Below, one piece after another: positions 1 to 10,100 of a DNA stretch of 21,502 nt. Origin of the DNA: a virus; the IMG/VR virus record IMGVR_UViG_3300033064_001200, positions 1 to 21,502 of that record; one strand, 5' to 3'. How positions within the stretch are numbered: the stretch's first letter is position 1; each line of letters opens with the position of its first letter. The notes beneath the pieces were generated by a model. The model had not been told where the DNA came from. It saw only the letters and a program-made list of their open reading frames with translations, and ran no database searches. The position numbers and the translations under genes were made by a program.

Positions 1-1
1 G

Positions 2-166
2 CGTTATCGTGCCAAAACTTCTCCTACTAGCCCACTGGCAGTTGCCAACAGAGAGTTGACTGAGCTTGCTCAACAGCTTCGCGGTCGTGGGGTTCCCACC
101 GCAGCAATTGCAGAGGCTGCTGGTGTCACCTATCGAGCTATGGCACGGCGTTTGAGCAATGGCTAG
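2..166 (+). CDS. C-terminal part of a small helix-turn-helix protein (5' truncated)
   Basis: The frame is open from the left edge and stops at TAG 164-166, giving 54 visible residues; the start lies outside the window. The last 35 residues look like a small helix-turn-helix: a Leu/Ala-rich helix (ELTELAQQLRGRG), a short helix with the VPTAAIAEAAGVT pattern typical of HTH turn regions, and a basic recognition-like helix (YRAMARRL) at the very end. The likely role is DNA binding. Lying upstream of a portal gene, it could be a regulator or a packaging-related DNA-binding protein such as a small terminase. The visible part cannot separate these. Its stop overlaps the next start by 8 bp (ATGGCTAG), indicating translational coupling. 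Confidence 0.7.
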   Translation, partial: RYRAKTSPTSPLAVANRELTELAQQLRGRGVPTAAIAEAAGVTYRAMARRLSNG

Positions 167-500
167 AACATATACAACAGCATCTGGAACCTACAGCGAA
201 GAAGATCTTGCAGTAGTTATTTGGAGCAACCCTAAAATTTCTAAGCGCCCCCACTCTCGCCGTCTTGAGACTATGACTAGTCCTAGATCTGCTTATCCAA
301 TGGCTTTCCCAATCTCTCACCTCATCTCTCACCATGCTTGGAAGAAGTTTAAAGTTGTTAAGAGCCCAGAGGATATTGATTCACTGATAGGCGCAACTTC
401 AAGACAAACCCCTATACTAGTTCCGTTGCCTCTAGCTAAGTCTTACCTCGGCTGGGATGAGTTTTACATACCTACCGAATACACAAACATAGGAGACTAG
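159..500 (+). CDS. Hypothetical protein, 113 aa
   Basis: I do not recognise this protein. It starts at ATG 159 inside the end of the preceding HTH gene and has no strong ribosome binding site of its own, so translation is probably coupled. The N-terminal half (TYSEEDLAVVIWSNPKISKR) recalls short phage proteins with a predicted helix followed by a basic stretch (RPHSRRLETM). The C-terminal half is rich in hydrophobic and aromatic residues (ILVPLPLAKSYLGWDEFYIP). No signal peptide, membrane segment or catalytic motif is apparent. Same-strand packing between an HTH gene and the 503-871 gene is the main argument that it is real. Codon use (GCA, CTT, GTT, TCT) resembles the neighbours. Confidence 0.75.
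   Translation: MARTYTTASGTYSEEDLAVVIWSNPKISKRPHSRRLETMTSPRSAYPMAFPISHLISHHAWKKFKVVKSPEDIDSLIGATSRQTPILVPLPLAKSYLGWDEFYIPTEYTNIGD
491..495 (+). promoter_or_regulatory. Shine-Dalgarno AGGAG for the 503 start
   Basis: AGGAG lies seven bases before ATG 503 and inside the last codons of the upstream gene. It supports ATG 503 rather than the downstream in-frame methionines as the start. Confidence 0.7.
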
Positions 501-502
501 TT

Positions 503-871
503 ATGCGTTCTCTCGCAGATGTCTTTCCAGCGGTCGCTTGGATTGCTCCACCTAACTCTGTAGCCGTCTCTGATCTTGCTACAAGTGGGCCAAGCCCAGA
601 AGGAACTCGCAAGATAGACCGAGTTCGAGTTGTGCTCCTAGGAAATAACATACTTATTGCTCAAGACTCTCCAGAAGGTCCTAAATTGGTCTTTAGAGAG
701 GGTTTCACTGCCAGACTGATAAATGGTAAGACTACGACCATCAAAACCGACACAGGCAAGACCATCGCCTTTACCAAGGATGAGAATTGCGGCTGTGGCT
801 CACGCCTACGCACTTGGAATCCTTATGGGCAGAACAGCTCAGTCTTTTCAACAGCGGATCCAATCGAATGA
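503..871 (+). CDS. Conserved phage hypothetical protein with DENCGCGSRLR motif, 122 aa
   Basis: The start at ATG 503 is supported by AGGAG seven bases upstream. The protein is predicted largely beta: two strands (RVRVVLLGNNILIAQDS and KLVFREGFTARLING) flank a turn-rich segment, followed by KTIAFTKDENCGCGSRLRTWNPYG near the C-terminus (about residues 87-110). The combination of EGPKLVFRE with (D/E)NCGCGSRLR.WNP(Y/F)G matches, from memory, a family of uncharacterised proteins encoded near the terminase and portal genes of actinobacteriophages. The CGCG pair could bind metal, but two cysteines alone do not prove it. The C-terminus overlaps the next gene by 4 bp (ATGA, 868-871). Function is unknown; a minor virion or head-completion role is a guess from position only. 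Confidence 0.85.
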   Translation: MRSLADVFPAVAWIAPPNSVAVSDLATSGPSPEGTRKIDRVRVVLLGNNILIAQDSPEGPKLVFREGFTARLINGKTTTIKTDTGKTIAFTKDENCGCGSRLRTWNPYGQNSSVFSTADPIE

Positions 872-1164
872 GTCAAATTTCAACTTGGCAATTTATTATC
901 CTAGCTCTTGCTACATATCGTGGAACTCGCTTCTTTACCAGAGATACTCTTTTCAATCCGATCCGTAATTGGATCTGGAAGAAGTGTCCGCCAGAGAAAT
1001 CCTTTATCGGATATCTACTGACCTGCGAGTGGTGTACCTCAGTTTGGGTAGGATCAGGTTTTCTAGTATCCGCTATCATTATCCCTGAAGTAACCTACAT
1101 AGTTGCAACCATTTCAGCGTTGTCTGCTATTGCAGGATTGTTGACCGCATATGAGGATAAGTGA
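868..1164 (+). CDS. DUF1360-family membrane protein, 98 aa
   Basis: ATG 868 overlaps the stop of the previous gene in the classic ATGA arrangement. An upstream ATG at 787 in the same frame would force an 85-bp overlap and is not preferred. The N-terminal signature (LALATYRGTRFFTRDTLFNPIR) followed by LLTCEWCTSVWVG is the hallmark of DUF1360: a first helix ending in a Y/W-R-x-T-R motif, then a C-x2-C before a second membrane helix. I see membrane segments around residues 8-20, 60-75 and 78-93. Family members occur in Gram-positive bacteria and in many actinobacteriophages. Their role is not established; an inner-membrane role during DNA entry or as an accessory to lysis is speculative. It is the last gene of the pre-portal group. 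Confidence 0.85.
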   Translation: MSQISTWQFIILALATYRGTRFFTRDTLFNPIRNWIWKKCPPEKSFIGYLLTCEWCTSVWVGSGFLVSAIIIPEVTYIVATISALSAIAGLLTAYEDK

Positions 1165-1193
1165 CAGCCCTCATGTTCCGCAGCAGAATTGAC

Positions 1194-1199
1194 GAGGAG
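1194..1199 (+). promoter_or_regulatory. Shine-Dalgarno GAGGAG for the portal gene
   Basis: GAGGAG lies five bases upstream of ATG 1205, in the only intergenic gap of the window (1165-1204, 40 bp). It is one of the best matches to the consensus here, as expected for a structural gene not coupled to an upstream stop. Confidence 0.75.
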
Positions 1200-1204
1200 T
1201 AAGA

Positions 1205-2968
1205 ATGGGAATTTTTACCAACGACGAATCAGTCGAGCCGACTCCTGCGCCTAAAAATGCTGCTAGTAAAAGAACAAGATCAACATTTTCTAGATCAACT
1301 CAAATAATTGCCTCACCCCCAACTCCTACATCTATCTCATCTATCTTTACAACAAATCAAGCTCAATCAGTTAGTTACTCAACACCTCGTTCTCTTACTG
1401 CAGCGGCCGCTCAGTTAAAGATTAATGACAAAGGTGAATACGAGCAATTCAGAGCTCGTCGTTCAGCAGGTTCAAGTGCGTGGCAAGCAGAGGCTTGGGA
1501 GTACTACGACGCAATCGGTGAAGTTAAATATGCATTCAACTTAGTTGCATCAGTAATTTCACGAATTAGAATTTATGCAGCAGTTATTGATGACCCAGCT
1601 GAGTCTCCAGTATCTGTTCGCAACTCAGATAGAGTTGATGATCGTTTGGCTCAAGCAGCAGAGCGTGCACTTGATCGTTTAAATTCCGCATACGGAGGAC
1701 AGGCAGGTTTACTTAAAGATGCAGCACTTAACTTATCGGTTACTGGGGAATGCTACCTCGTTCAAATGCCAGCTAGAACTGGAGCTGGTCTTCCCGAGTC
1801 TTGGGATATTCGTTCTGTTGATGAAGTAACAACTGATCCTCGAGGAGGATTCAATGTTATTGGTCGCCGTGAGCAAGGTGTCTCTGGGAATAATGCAAAT
1901 AATGGATTGGCTACAAAGCTTTCAAAGAATGCATTCGTAGGACGCATCTGGCGTTCACATCCTCGTTACTCAGATGAAGCCGATTCATCACTGCGTGGTC
2001 TTCTAGATCTCTGCGCTGAACTCCTACTACTGAACAGGACATTCCGTGCAACTGCTAGATCTCGCCTTAATGCTGGTGCTCTTTATTTACCTGATGGTCT
2101 TTCTGTTGCTGCTCAAGCGGATCCAGACTATCCATACGATTCTGAAGACGGCATCGGTGCTGGTTTTACTGCTGAAGAGGCAGAAGATGAGTTCGAAGAG
2201 CAGCTAATGGATGCAATGACAACTCCGATTCGTGACGAAGAGTCCGCATCAGCAGTTGTCCCACTTATTATTCGTGGTCCTGCAGAACTTGGCGACAAGA
2301 TTAAGCAATTTAAGTTTGAGCGTTCATTCGACCCAGCGTTAGCTGAGCGTTCTGACCGTGTACTAGAGCGCATCCTTCAGGGACTAGATGTTCCAAAGGA
2401 TGTTGTAACTGGTCTTGCAAATGTTAAGTATTCAAATGCACTTCAGATTGATGAAACTCTTTACAAGTCACACATAGAACCAATGATGTTGCTTATTGCA
2501 GATGCACTTACTGTTGTTTATCTTCGTCCATACCTTATTGCAAGTGGATTTACAGATACAGAAGTAAATCGCATTGTTGTTTGGTATGACCCATCAGCAA
2601 TTGCAACTCGTAATGACCGTGCAGCAGATGCTGACTCAGGATTTGATCGTGGCGCAGTTTCTTACGACACATGGCGTCGTGCTCATGGCTTCTCAGATCA
2701 AGATGCACCAACTCCAACAGAGATGGCAATCCGTATGCTCTCAGAGCGTGGAGCCCTCACACCAGAACTTACAGAAGCAATGCTCGGAGCAATTGCACCA
2801 GATGTTATGAATGCAATTCGCAGCGCACAGCAGGCAGCTTCCGTTGCACCGCTACCTCCAGAGGTTGAGCAAGCACTTCAGCAAGCATCTGCAGGTGCAG
2901 AGGCAGCAGGAAACGTTGCTGAATCCCCAGATGCAGAGACAGCACCTGAGGAAACAGAAAATGTCTGA
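1205..2968 (+). CDS. Phage portal protein, 587 aa
   Basis: The portal forms the dodecameric ring at one capsid vertex through which DNA is packaged and ejected and on which the head assembles. The first ~75 residues are Ser/Thr/Pro-rich and probably disordered, ending in SLTAAAAQL (residues 63-71). The body begins near residue 75 with the helical layout of actinophage portals: YYDAIGEVKYAFNLVASVISR (about 100-120), a Y/A-V-I-x-D-P stretch, AALNLSVTGECYLV (about 178-191), RIWRSHPRYSDEADSSLRG followed by a long Leu-rich helix (about 248-275), then VPLIIRGPAELGDKIKQF and the VLERILQGLDVPKDVVTG...KYSNA segment (about 385-412), a typical portal core signature. An acidic insertion (EEAEDEFEEQLMD) lies near 325-338, and the last ~50 residues are Ala/Glu/Gln-rich. 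GAGGAG precedes the start. It overlaps the next gene by 8 bp. Confidence 0.92.
   Translation: MGIFTNDESVEPTPAPKNAASKRTRSTFSRSTQIIASPPTPTSISSIFTTNQAQSVSYSTPRSLTAAAAQLKINDKGEYEQFRARRSAGSSAWQAEAWEYYDAIGEVKYAFNLVASVISRIRIYAAVIDDPAESPVSVRNSDRVDDRLAQAAERALDRLNSAYGGQAGLLKDAALNLSVTGECYLVQMPARTGAGLPESWDIRSVDEVTTDPRGGFNVIGRREQGVSGNNANNGLATKLSKNAFVGRIWRSHPRYSDEADSSLRGLLDLCAELLLLNRTFRATARSRLNAGALYLPDGLSVAAQADPDYPYDSEDGIGAGFTAEEAEDEFEEQLMDAMTTPIRDEESASAVVPLIIRGPAELGDKIKQFKFERSFDPALAERSDRVLERILQGLDVPKDVVTGLANVKYSNALQIDETLYKSHIEPMMLLIADALTVVYLRPYLIASGFTDTEVNRIVVWYDPSAIATRNDRAADADSGFDRGAVSYDTWRRAHGFSDQDAPTPTEMAIRMLSERGALTPELTEAMLGAIAPDVMNAIRSAQQAASVAPLPPEVEQALQQASAGAEAAGNVAESPDAETAPEETENV
2948..2952 (+). promoter_or_regulatory. 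Shine-Dalgarno GAGGA for the 2961 start
   Basis: GAGGA lies eight bases before ATG 2961, inside the portal coding region. Together with the 8-bp stop/start overlap it selects ATG 2961 over the upstream in-frame ATG at 2811. Confidence 0.65.
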
Positions 2969-4109
2969 TCAGCCAATTGATAATGTAGTTACTTCACTTG
3001 TTTCAGCGGGAGATCCGTGCTGGGAAGGCTACAAGCAAATAGGGATGAAAGAAAAAAATGGAAAAATGGTTCCCAACTGCGTTCCTGTTGATGCATCAGA
3101 TGATTCAGAACTTGCAACAAAGAAAAGAACAGTTTCTCAAACTCCTGCTCCTAAGAAAGATCAAGTTAAGGGCTCTAGTAAAAATAAAAAAGGATCTGCA
3201 TCAGGATCCCGCAAAGTAGTTTTTTCTAAGGCAGTTGAAACATCTCTTAAAAATAAAGTAGCAGATCACAACGAAAAAGCAAGAGAAGGCCGTCGTGCAA
3301 CTCTAGGAATGCTTAAAGCAGTCTATCGCCGTGGTGCTGGTGCATACTCGGTATCACATCGCCCAGGTATGAATCGCAATGGTTGGGCTATGGCTCGTGT
3401 TAATGCTTTTCTTAAGATGTTGAAGTCTGGGAAGCCAGCAAACTCAGCGTACAAGTCAGACAATGACTTACTTCCAGCAAAGCATCCTCGTTCAACTAAG
3501 AAAAGCAATTCAATCACTGCTTCAGCTGGATTAGTTCCAGAAGAAGCAGACCTAGCAGAAGCACTTATCGAAATTGCCGATAAGTACGGAAAGTTTAATG
3601 AAGATGCAACAGGAATTTGGGCAGGATATACCCCAGCCGCAGAAAATGAATACAAAGGAATCGGAGTCAAGTGCTCTTCATGTGTTCTATACATGGGTAA
3701 CGGCTCGTGCAGAATCATCGAACAAGAAGTCGAGGACGAGGGGAAGTGTCGTTTCGCGGTTATCCCAGATGGGATCGTTGATGTCGGAGTTCTCGAAGGC
3801 GAAAAACTCGGAAGAGAAGTTCAAACAGTAGAAGAGCTTCAAGAGCTTGCAGAGAACTATCGTTTCGAACAAGAGCTTACTGTAGAACTTAGAAATGAAG
3901 AAGACTACGACTCTCCAGAGCACGCTATTCTTTCTTTAGCCGAGTTCTCTGGGTTTGGTTACGAAGCAGAGCATGCAGTTCGTGCATCTTGGCTTCGTGG
4001 AGTTCGTAACAACGAAAATCCTTTTAAAAGAGCATCTAACTTTGCTTCACTAGGTTATGAAAGCATGGACTCAGATCTTCTGCCTAAAAAAGGAGAAGAC
4101 AATGTCTAA
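2961..4109 (+). CDS. Head-associated multi-domain protein with basic helical domain and four-Cys domain, 382 aa
   Basis: I recognise pieces but not a named family. Residues 17-43 (GDPCWEGYKQIGMKEK...KMVPNCVP) form a short conserved element with C20 and C40 that recurs in many phage virion proteins. Residues 44-82 are a Lys/Ser-rich linker. Residues 84-168 are a basic helical domain whose core (RRGAGAYSVSHRPGMNR followed by WAMARVNAFL) is also frequent in phage head genes. Residues 169-189 carry the DLLP..HPRST....S.TASA element shared with the next protein. Residues 190-275 hold C238, C241, C250 and C263 (C-x2-C-x8-C-x12-C), a candidate Fe-S or zinc site. An acidic helical region follows, and the C-terminus repeats DLLP at 372-375. 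The 2961 start overlaps the portal stop (ATGTCTGA), and the stop overlaps the giant gene (ATGTCTAA). A minor head or internal role is inferred from position. Confidence 0.85.
   Translation: MSDQPIDNVVTSLVSAGDPCWEGYKQIGMKEKNGKMVPNCVPVDASDDSELATKKRTVSQTPAPKKDQVKGSSKNKKGSASGSRKVVFSKAVETSLKNKVADHNEKAREGRRATLGMLKAVYRRGAGAYSVSHRPGMNRNGWAMARVNAFLKMLKSGKPANSAYKSDNDLLPAKHPRSTKKSNSITASAGLVPEEADLAEALIEIADKYGKFNEDATGIWAGYTPAAENEYKGIGVKCSSCVLYMGNGSCRIIEQEVEDEGKCRFAVIPDGIVDVGVLEGEKLGREVQTVEELQELAENYRFEQELTVELRNEEDYDSPEHAILSLAEFSGFGYEAEHAVRASWLRGVRNNENPFKRASNFASLGYESMDSDLLPKKGEDNV
3465..3533 (+). repeat. DLLP-HPRST-TASA element, copy 1 (protein-level repeat)
   Basis: Encodes residues 169-191 of the 382-aa protein. 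The pattern DLLP-x2-HPRST-x4/5-S-(I/M)-TASA is shared with residues 102-121 of the adjacent giant protein, and in both cases it follows an Arg/Lys-rich helical domain. It may be a linker or processing signal. Confidence 0.75.
4091..4095 (+). promoter_or_regulatory. Shine-Dalgarno AGGAG for the giant gene
   Basis: AGGAG in the context AAAAAAGGAGAA lies six bases before ATG 4102. The strong match decides this start over ATG 4057 in the same frame, which lacks such a site and would overlap the upstream gene by 53 bp. Confidence 0.75.
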
Positions 4110-7100
4110 GAAAGATAAGAGACAGCTTTACGTTCTATCTCAAAGCGAGACTACCTTTAGTACTCGTCAGCAAGCACGCATTATTCGCAGTGAAGCCCTA
4201 CAAATGATTGAGGCAGCTAATGAATTCACAACCAATACTCGCAGAGTTAATCGTCGCTCAGCTTTTCGTGTTATCTCTAGGTCTTTACATTCTTCTGAAG
4301 GCTTGCCATTTTCGGTTCGAAAGCATCAAGCGCTCACAGAGCTCTCAAACTACATCGCACTAGCAAAACACAACAAGGTAGTTGGCTTAACAGCATTTAA
4401 TACCGATCTTCTTCCTCTTACACACCCTCGTTCAACTCGTGCACACTCAATGACGGCTTCAGCGATGATTCGCACACACGTCCAGTGGGTTATAGATGAT
4501 CCACGCATTACAAATGAAGATGCTAAAGCACTTATTGCATCTGCAATGCTTGCTCCAGCTAACTCTCCAGAAAAACTTTATGCAATTACACGTCTTGAGA
4601 ACCTTCCGCAAGGTCACGTTCCTCTAGATGCACTTACTGCAGCATATGGTGGAGGAAACTCTGCTGCTGCAAAGCGTGCTCGTGTTGCTCTCCAGCTCCG
4701 TGATCGTCTTGGCCGTTGGGTTGAGATGTTTGGTGGCCTTGGTATTAAAGTAAAGCGTCGTGATGGAAGCACAGCAAGCCTTACAGGTCGTGCAGTAGGT
4801 CAGAACATCTACAGTCCACAACTTGCAGACGTTGAACTTGGTGATGGTCGTATTGTTGCAATGCCAATTCGTCAAGCAAGAGGTAATGACTTCCTTGCAA
4901 GTGATGAAGCAAAGAAAGATGGGTTCACTAAGTCTGGTTCAACAGCAGACGATATGGATGATCCGATTATTGATGAAGCAGATCTTACATTTATGGAAAG
5001 CCCTAGCTCATTTGATAAAGATGAAAAGGGAAGTGCACAGGGGACAACTAAATATACAGATCAAGCATATGATGTAGTTAAGTTTGATGATAACAAGCGT
5101 GCTCTTGCATCTTTAACTGAAACAAATAAGCGTAGATCAGCTCAAGATTTAGATGATGCTGCAATTGATAAGCAAGGCGAGACAGATTCAGATTCAGGTA
5201 AACAGTTCTGGGATCCAGAAAAACCAATATACGCAGTTTCACGTCGTGGCGGAACTCCTTTTGCATATACACAGAACTGGAACGATGCACAGCAAAGAAT
5301 TCAATCAGATCAAAGATTCCTTGATGAAGAAGAAGGTCGCACACCTCTTGCACGAATCACGCAGGATGACAACACTCTAGAGGATGAGACTCCACTTGTA
5401 GATCAGCAAGATAAATTTAAGAAAGAAGAGATTGCACGTCTTTCAGAACCAGAAGCTCCTGCAAAAGCATCACCAGAGTTTGAGTACAAGGTTCCAGAAG
5501 ATACATACGAGATTAAAAATCCAACTGCGCCATATCGATCAGTCTCTGAGTATGACGATCCTGCATCTCTTGCAAATATGTTCCAAGGTGATGAACTTGT
5601 TGAAGGTCTTGATGACGCACTCGACACTGGTCTTGGTCGTTTAACATTCCCTGATGGTGTCGGTCCAGATGGTGAGCCAACTGGTGGAGAACAAGAAGTT
5701 CCAGCCGAAGCAATCCTTAAAGCAATCGATGAAAAGGGTGGAGATGCAGAACTTGCACTCGCTCAAGCATACGATAAGCGTCTTGAAACAAATGAGAACG
5801 AAGATGCACTTGCTGCACAACGTGAAGCAGATAAAGAAGGAAAAATTGGCGAGCCAAAGAAGCTTGGCGAAGTATTTGATGAAGTAACAAAGGCTCCAGA
5901 GCCAGAAGCACCTGCAGAAGAGGAAACTCCTGTTGCAGAGATCCCAGAAATTACTGAAGATGCAGAACCATCTAAACTTCCAGCACTTCTTGATGGACTT
6001 ACAGAAGAAGAAAAAGCAGATTTCCAAAAGAACGGTGACTACACCCCGTATCTTCCAAAGGATGGACCTGTCGAGTGGCCAGAAGGCTCTACACCTCCTC
6101 AAGATAGAATTCTTAGTGAAGAAGAGCGTAAGCAAGCTCTCGAGCTAGCTAACTCAGAGCTATCAGATGACGATTTAATCGAATCTTATAACGGCGCTGT
6201 TAAAAATCTTTTTGACGAAAACGGATCTGCACCTTTTGGTGTTGAAGACGAGAATAATGAAGTACAAACTACTCAGATCCCAAGTGAGGTCCTTCGTGAT
6301 GCAATTAAGTTGCGTGACTACAGTATGGACGAGGTCAACGGAGCAGTATTAAATGGTGCATATGATCCTGTAGAAGAAAAGGATCCAATAAAGTTTAAAA
6401 AGAATAAAGAAACAGGTCGTATGGAATACGACATAGATAACAACACTATTGTTTCATATGGAAAAGACGAAGATGGAAATTGGTCAGCAGATGCAGTTAG
6501 ACTTTCTCCTGATCGTGGAATAGATGCCGAAGAAAACTACCCTGCAAAGAATAAAGCAGAAGCTCGTCAAATTGCCGAAGATGTTATTAATTCCTATAAA
6601 GAAACTCAAGACATTATTGATCCAGCTGATCTTCCAGAACAGCCAGCAACAGAAGAAGAAGAGCCTGTAGCAGAAACTCCTACACCAGAAGCTCCAGCTG
6701 ACGGAAAGGGTTCCAAGTCAGGTAAAGATCCTATTAAAGAAGGATGGACAGCTGACGAATGGCTTACTAGTGTAAGTAAAGACGAGCGTTTCCATGAAAT
6801 GCTTACTAAAAATAAAGACTTTACAAGGCTTGCAGCTTTCTTTAACGATCCTACATTTAACAGCCCTCTCCTATCTGATTATCAAGATAAAGAGATGGAA
6901 GGTTTTGAGTCTGGAGATGAAGTATCTGCAATTGATATGGGAGAGTATGGTTTTGAGCCAGGACCTTCAGGTCGTGTTCAGTACGCACTCGATCTTCTAC
7001 AAGATCCAACAATGTCAATTCGTGGTGGCTTTAAAGACTGGCAAACTGGTGAGCGCTCAAACGAGAATCTTAGAAATATCCTTAAAGCAGCCGATGATCA

Positions 7101-10100
7101 ACTTGGTCTTGCTAAAGAAGATCTAGATGAGACAGATGTTATTGAAAACAAAGCAATCGATTCTGTCCGTGCAACTCTTGCAAAAGAAATTGCAAAGCTA
7201 GATAAACAAATTGAGAAAGACAACAAAAAAGCAGAGGAAGACGCAATTGCTCCTCAAGTTTCTTACAAACTAACAGGAGATCGTCTAGATCTTCGATCTG
7301 GTAAGAAGGCTCCATTTAGAATGCAAGAAGTTAAAGACTTCTTAGATGACAATGGCTTTGATTGGAACCCAGATGCTAAGGCTGAAACAAAGTCTGGCAT
7401 GGATGAGGCAAGTGCTAAGAAGTTCCTTCGTGATTTAAGAGATAAGTTTGGTATCGACCTTCTTCCAAGAGAGGGACAGCCACCAATTGATCTTGATTCA
7501 AAAGACGAAGTAATTGAGACTCCTGCAACTCCTGCAACTCCATCTGTAAAACCAAAAGAAAAATCTCTTCGAGAAAGAGAAGACGACGAGTTTAAGAAGT
7601 TCTTATTCCCCGATGGTATTCCTGATGGATGGACATTTGAAGAAAATGATTCATACAACGAGGTCTACTACATCAGAAACCTTATTAAAGAAAATGGCGA
7701 CAGAATTCATGGAGTCTATCCTAAGGATGGAGAAAAAGCTCCATACTGGTTTGTTGATTTTGGATCCGATGAAGACGGAAAAGAAAGAGGAAAATTCAAT
7801 TCTTTCAAAGATGCAATTGATTTTTATAATAAAAAATCTGGCAAAGAAACAGAAGAACAACCAACACTTTCCGAGCCATCTCCTACTCTAAACGATAAAT
7901 TACTAAAGCGTGATGGTATTCAGATGGTCAAGATCACTGGACCAAACGGGGAAGAGATTGAAACACCAGTCTTTAATCTTCGTGGTCGCCCTATGGTCTT
8001 AATCAATGTTAATGGAGTACGCATACCGTTTTACATTAGCTCTGGTAAGGGTGGAAAAAAGAATGTTCCTGTCGGAGAATGGTATCCAATCTTTGGAATC
8101 GGTGCCGACGGCTGGTTCAACAAGGGTTTTGAAGACGAGATTAATAACTACTACGATAGCCCAGAGCTAAGAGAAGTAGCTGAGTGGCTTAATAATAATA
8201 TTGGAGACATTCGTAAAGAAGATATGCCAAAACTTAACGAAGTTACTGATGAACTTCGTGCACAGATAAATAAGGATCTGTCTCCTGGTGCGTACGGCTC
8301 AAACGGTCTTGTTGCTGTTAATAGAAAAGTTGTTCTTCTAAAAATTATGGGAGATGAAGAAGGAGAGCTAGAGCAATTCGAAGCACGTCTAAAAGAGTTG
8401 GCAGATGATGAAGTAAAAATAGAAGCTGAATTTAAAAAGCAGCAAGAAAAAGAAAAGGAAGAGGAAGAAGCCACCCTTAATCCAAACGATATTCTAAGAA
8501 ACAGAATAATCGAAAGGCTTCTAGAAGAACGTCGTAAAATTGGTGATAAATTTACAGAAGCCAATCAACTATCAGGGAAAGAAAAAGAAGATCGTTTAGC
8601 CGAGCTAGAAAAAGAACTAGAGGACAATGACTTCCTTCTCAATAATGCCGAAGGTATGAGCAGAGGATCAGAGTCTTTAGTTGAAGAAGGTGTAGAAGAT
8701 ACGGCAGATGCAACAGCTAAGGGAGCCATTGTTGACACTATGGCTGACCCTGAAAACCCACCAACAATTGACGAGCTAATCGATGCTGTTCAAAATCCAG
8801 AACCTCCAGTAACAGATTTTGGATCACGCAAAGATATGATCAATAGACTGATGTGGTTTAAGTGGGGTGCTGGTGCTCTTAAGAACGAATCTCCTTACAT
8901 TCAAAAGTCAATGAAGGATTTTAAAAAGAGTTTAGAAGGTCTCACAAACGAGCAGCTAGTTGACATGCTCAACATGCTTTATGACGAGATGGATGCTCGC
9001 CTTGAAGAAGAGGCAAATAGAGGCAAACCAACCCCGTTAACTCCAGATGAAGTTGCGGAAGCAGAAAGAAAGCAAAGAGTTAAAGAGATCCGCGATAGGA
9101 AACGCAGAGAGCGTGAAGATAAACTCATTGAAGAAGATGAGAAGGCTCGTGCAGAGGAAACTCCTGAAGAGTCAACCCCTGCTACTCCAGAAGCAGCTCC
9201 TGAAAAACCCGATGTTCCTTTTGCTGATCAAATTCTTCCAGAAGACCTTCCAGAAGGTTGGACAAGGAAGTCAGATACAGAAGCAGAAAATGTAGATGGA
9301 TCTTCTATTGTTAAAGGACCAGGTACATGGCAGCTTAGAAGAAAAGAATCTCCTAATGTAAGTGTAGAAACAGACAGTGTTGAAGGTATTTTTGATTTAT
9401 ATGACGGAGATAAAGAATTAGACTCTTCAGAAGATTCTACCCCTACAACTCCAGAGACTCCTGCAACTAAAGTAGAAGAACCTGCAGTATCAGTAACACC
9501 TCGCATTGCTGCATCTAGAACAACAGATCTTAAGCCAGGCGATGTTATGACTAAGGATTTCTTTACAGTTACAAATGTAGAGCAAGGATTTGAGAAGAAG
9601 CGTGATGGAGAAATGGTTCCAGCTTCTCGTGTCACTGGTTACTATCCTGGCGGAGCAGAGCAATCAAGCAAGCTTTGGGCAGACGATGTTCTATTCGATG
9701 TATATCGTGATGTAACCCCTCCTGCAAAGGGCGACTTGCCAGAACTTAATCAACCAAAAATGGGTGACTACGGAAAGCTTACAAAGGTTAATGGTGAGTG
9801 GGAGCTTAGAGACCCTGCTGCACAGAAGCAGTTCGAGCAAGACGTAGAAAAGTATCAAGAGCAACTATCTACACAGAAGGCTTTTTGGAACGCTCCTGAT
9901 CTTGAAGCTCCTGTAAAAGAATTTACATCAGATAACACTCTTCACGTTGTTAACGGACTTGGTAAAGATCTCAAGCCGAACGACATCGCATTCCGTCGTG
10001 ACGAAAACGGTGAGCTCAGCGAGTTCTTTGTTATTGAAGAAGTTCTACTAGGCACAGTTATGGTCCCTCGTGCAGATGGAAAGCCAGCAGAAGAGAAGGT

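Noticed and set aside
787-867. Upstream start (ATG 787) for the DUF1360 protein
   Set aside because: It would overlap the previous gene by 85 bp, and the extra residues do not fit the family, which begins close to the first membrane helix. ATG 868 has the ATGA overlap.
1173-1202. Nine-codon leader ORF ending two bases before the portal start
   Set aside because: It covers the Shine-Dalgarno and is probably a chance ORF; there is no attenuator-like hairpin or codon bias to support regulation.
2811-2960. Upstream start (ATG 2811) for the 382-aa protein
   Set aside because: It would overlap the portal gene by over 150 bp in another frame, and the extension is a low-complexity shadow of portal codons. 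GAGGA plus the 8-bp overlap supports ATG 2961.
4057-4101. Upstream start (ATG 4057) for the giant protein
   Set aside because: It has no suitable ribosome binding site, while AGGAG stands six bases before ATG 4102 in the usual overlap context.
5641-6135. 164-aa antisense ORF, and similar antisense ORFs at 8151-8564, 9228-9635, 10944-11378, 11433-11816 and 17344-17739
   Set aside because: They lie wholly inside well-supported + strand genes, have skewed Ser/Phe/Cys/Leu-rich compositions that mirror Glu/Lys/Ala-rich sense codons, and show no family motifs.
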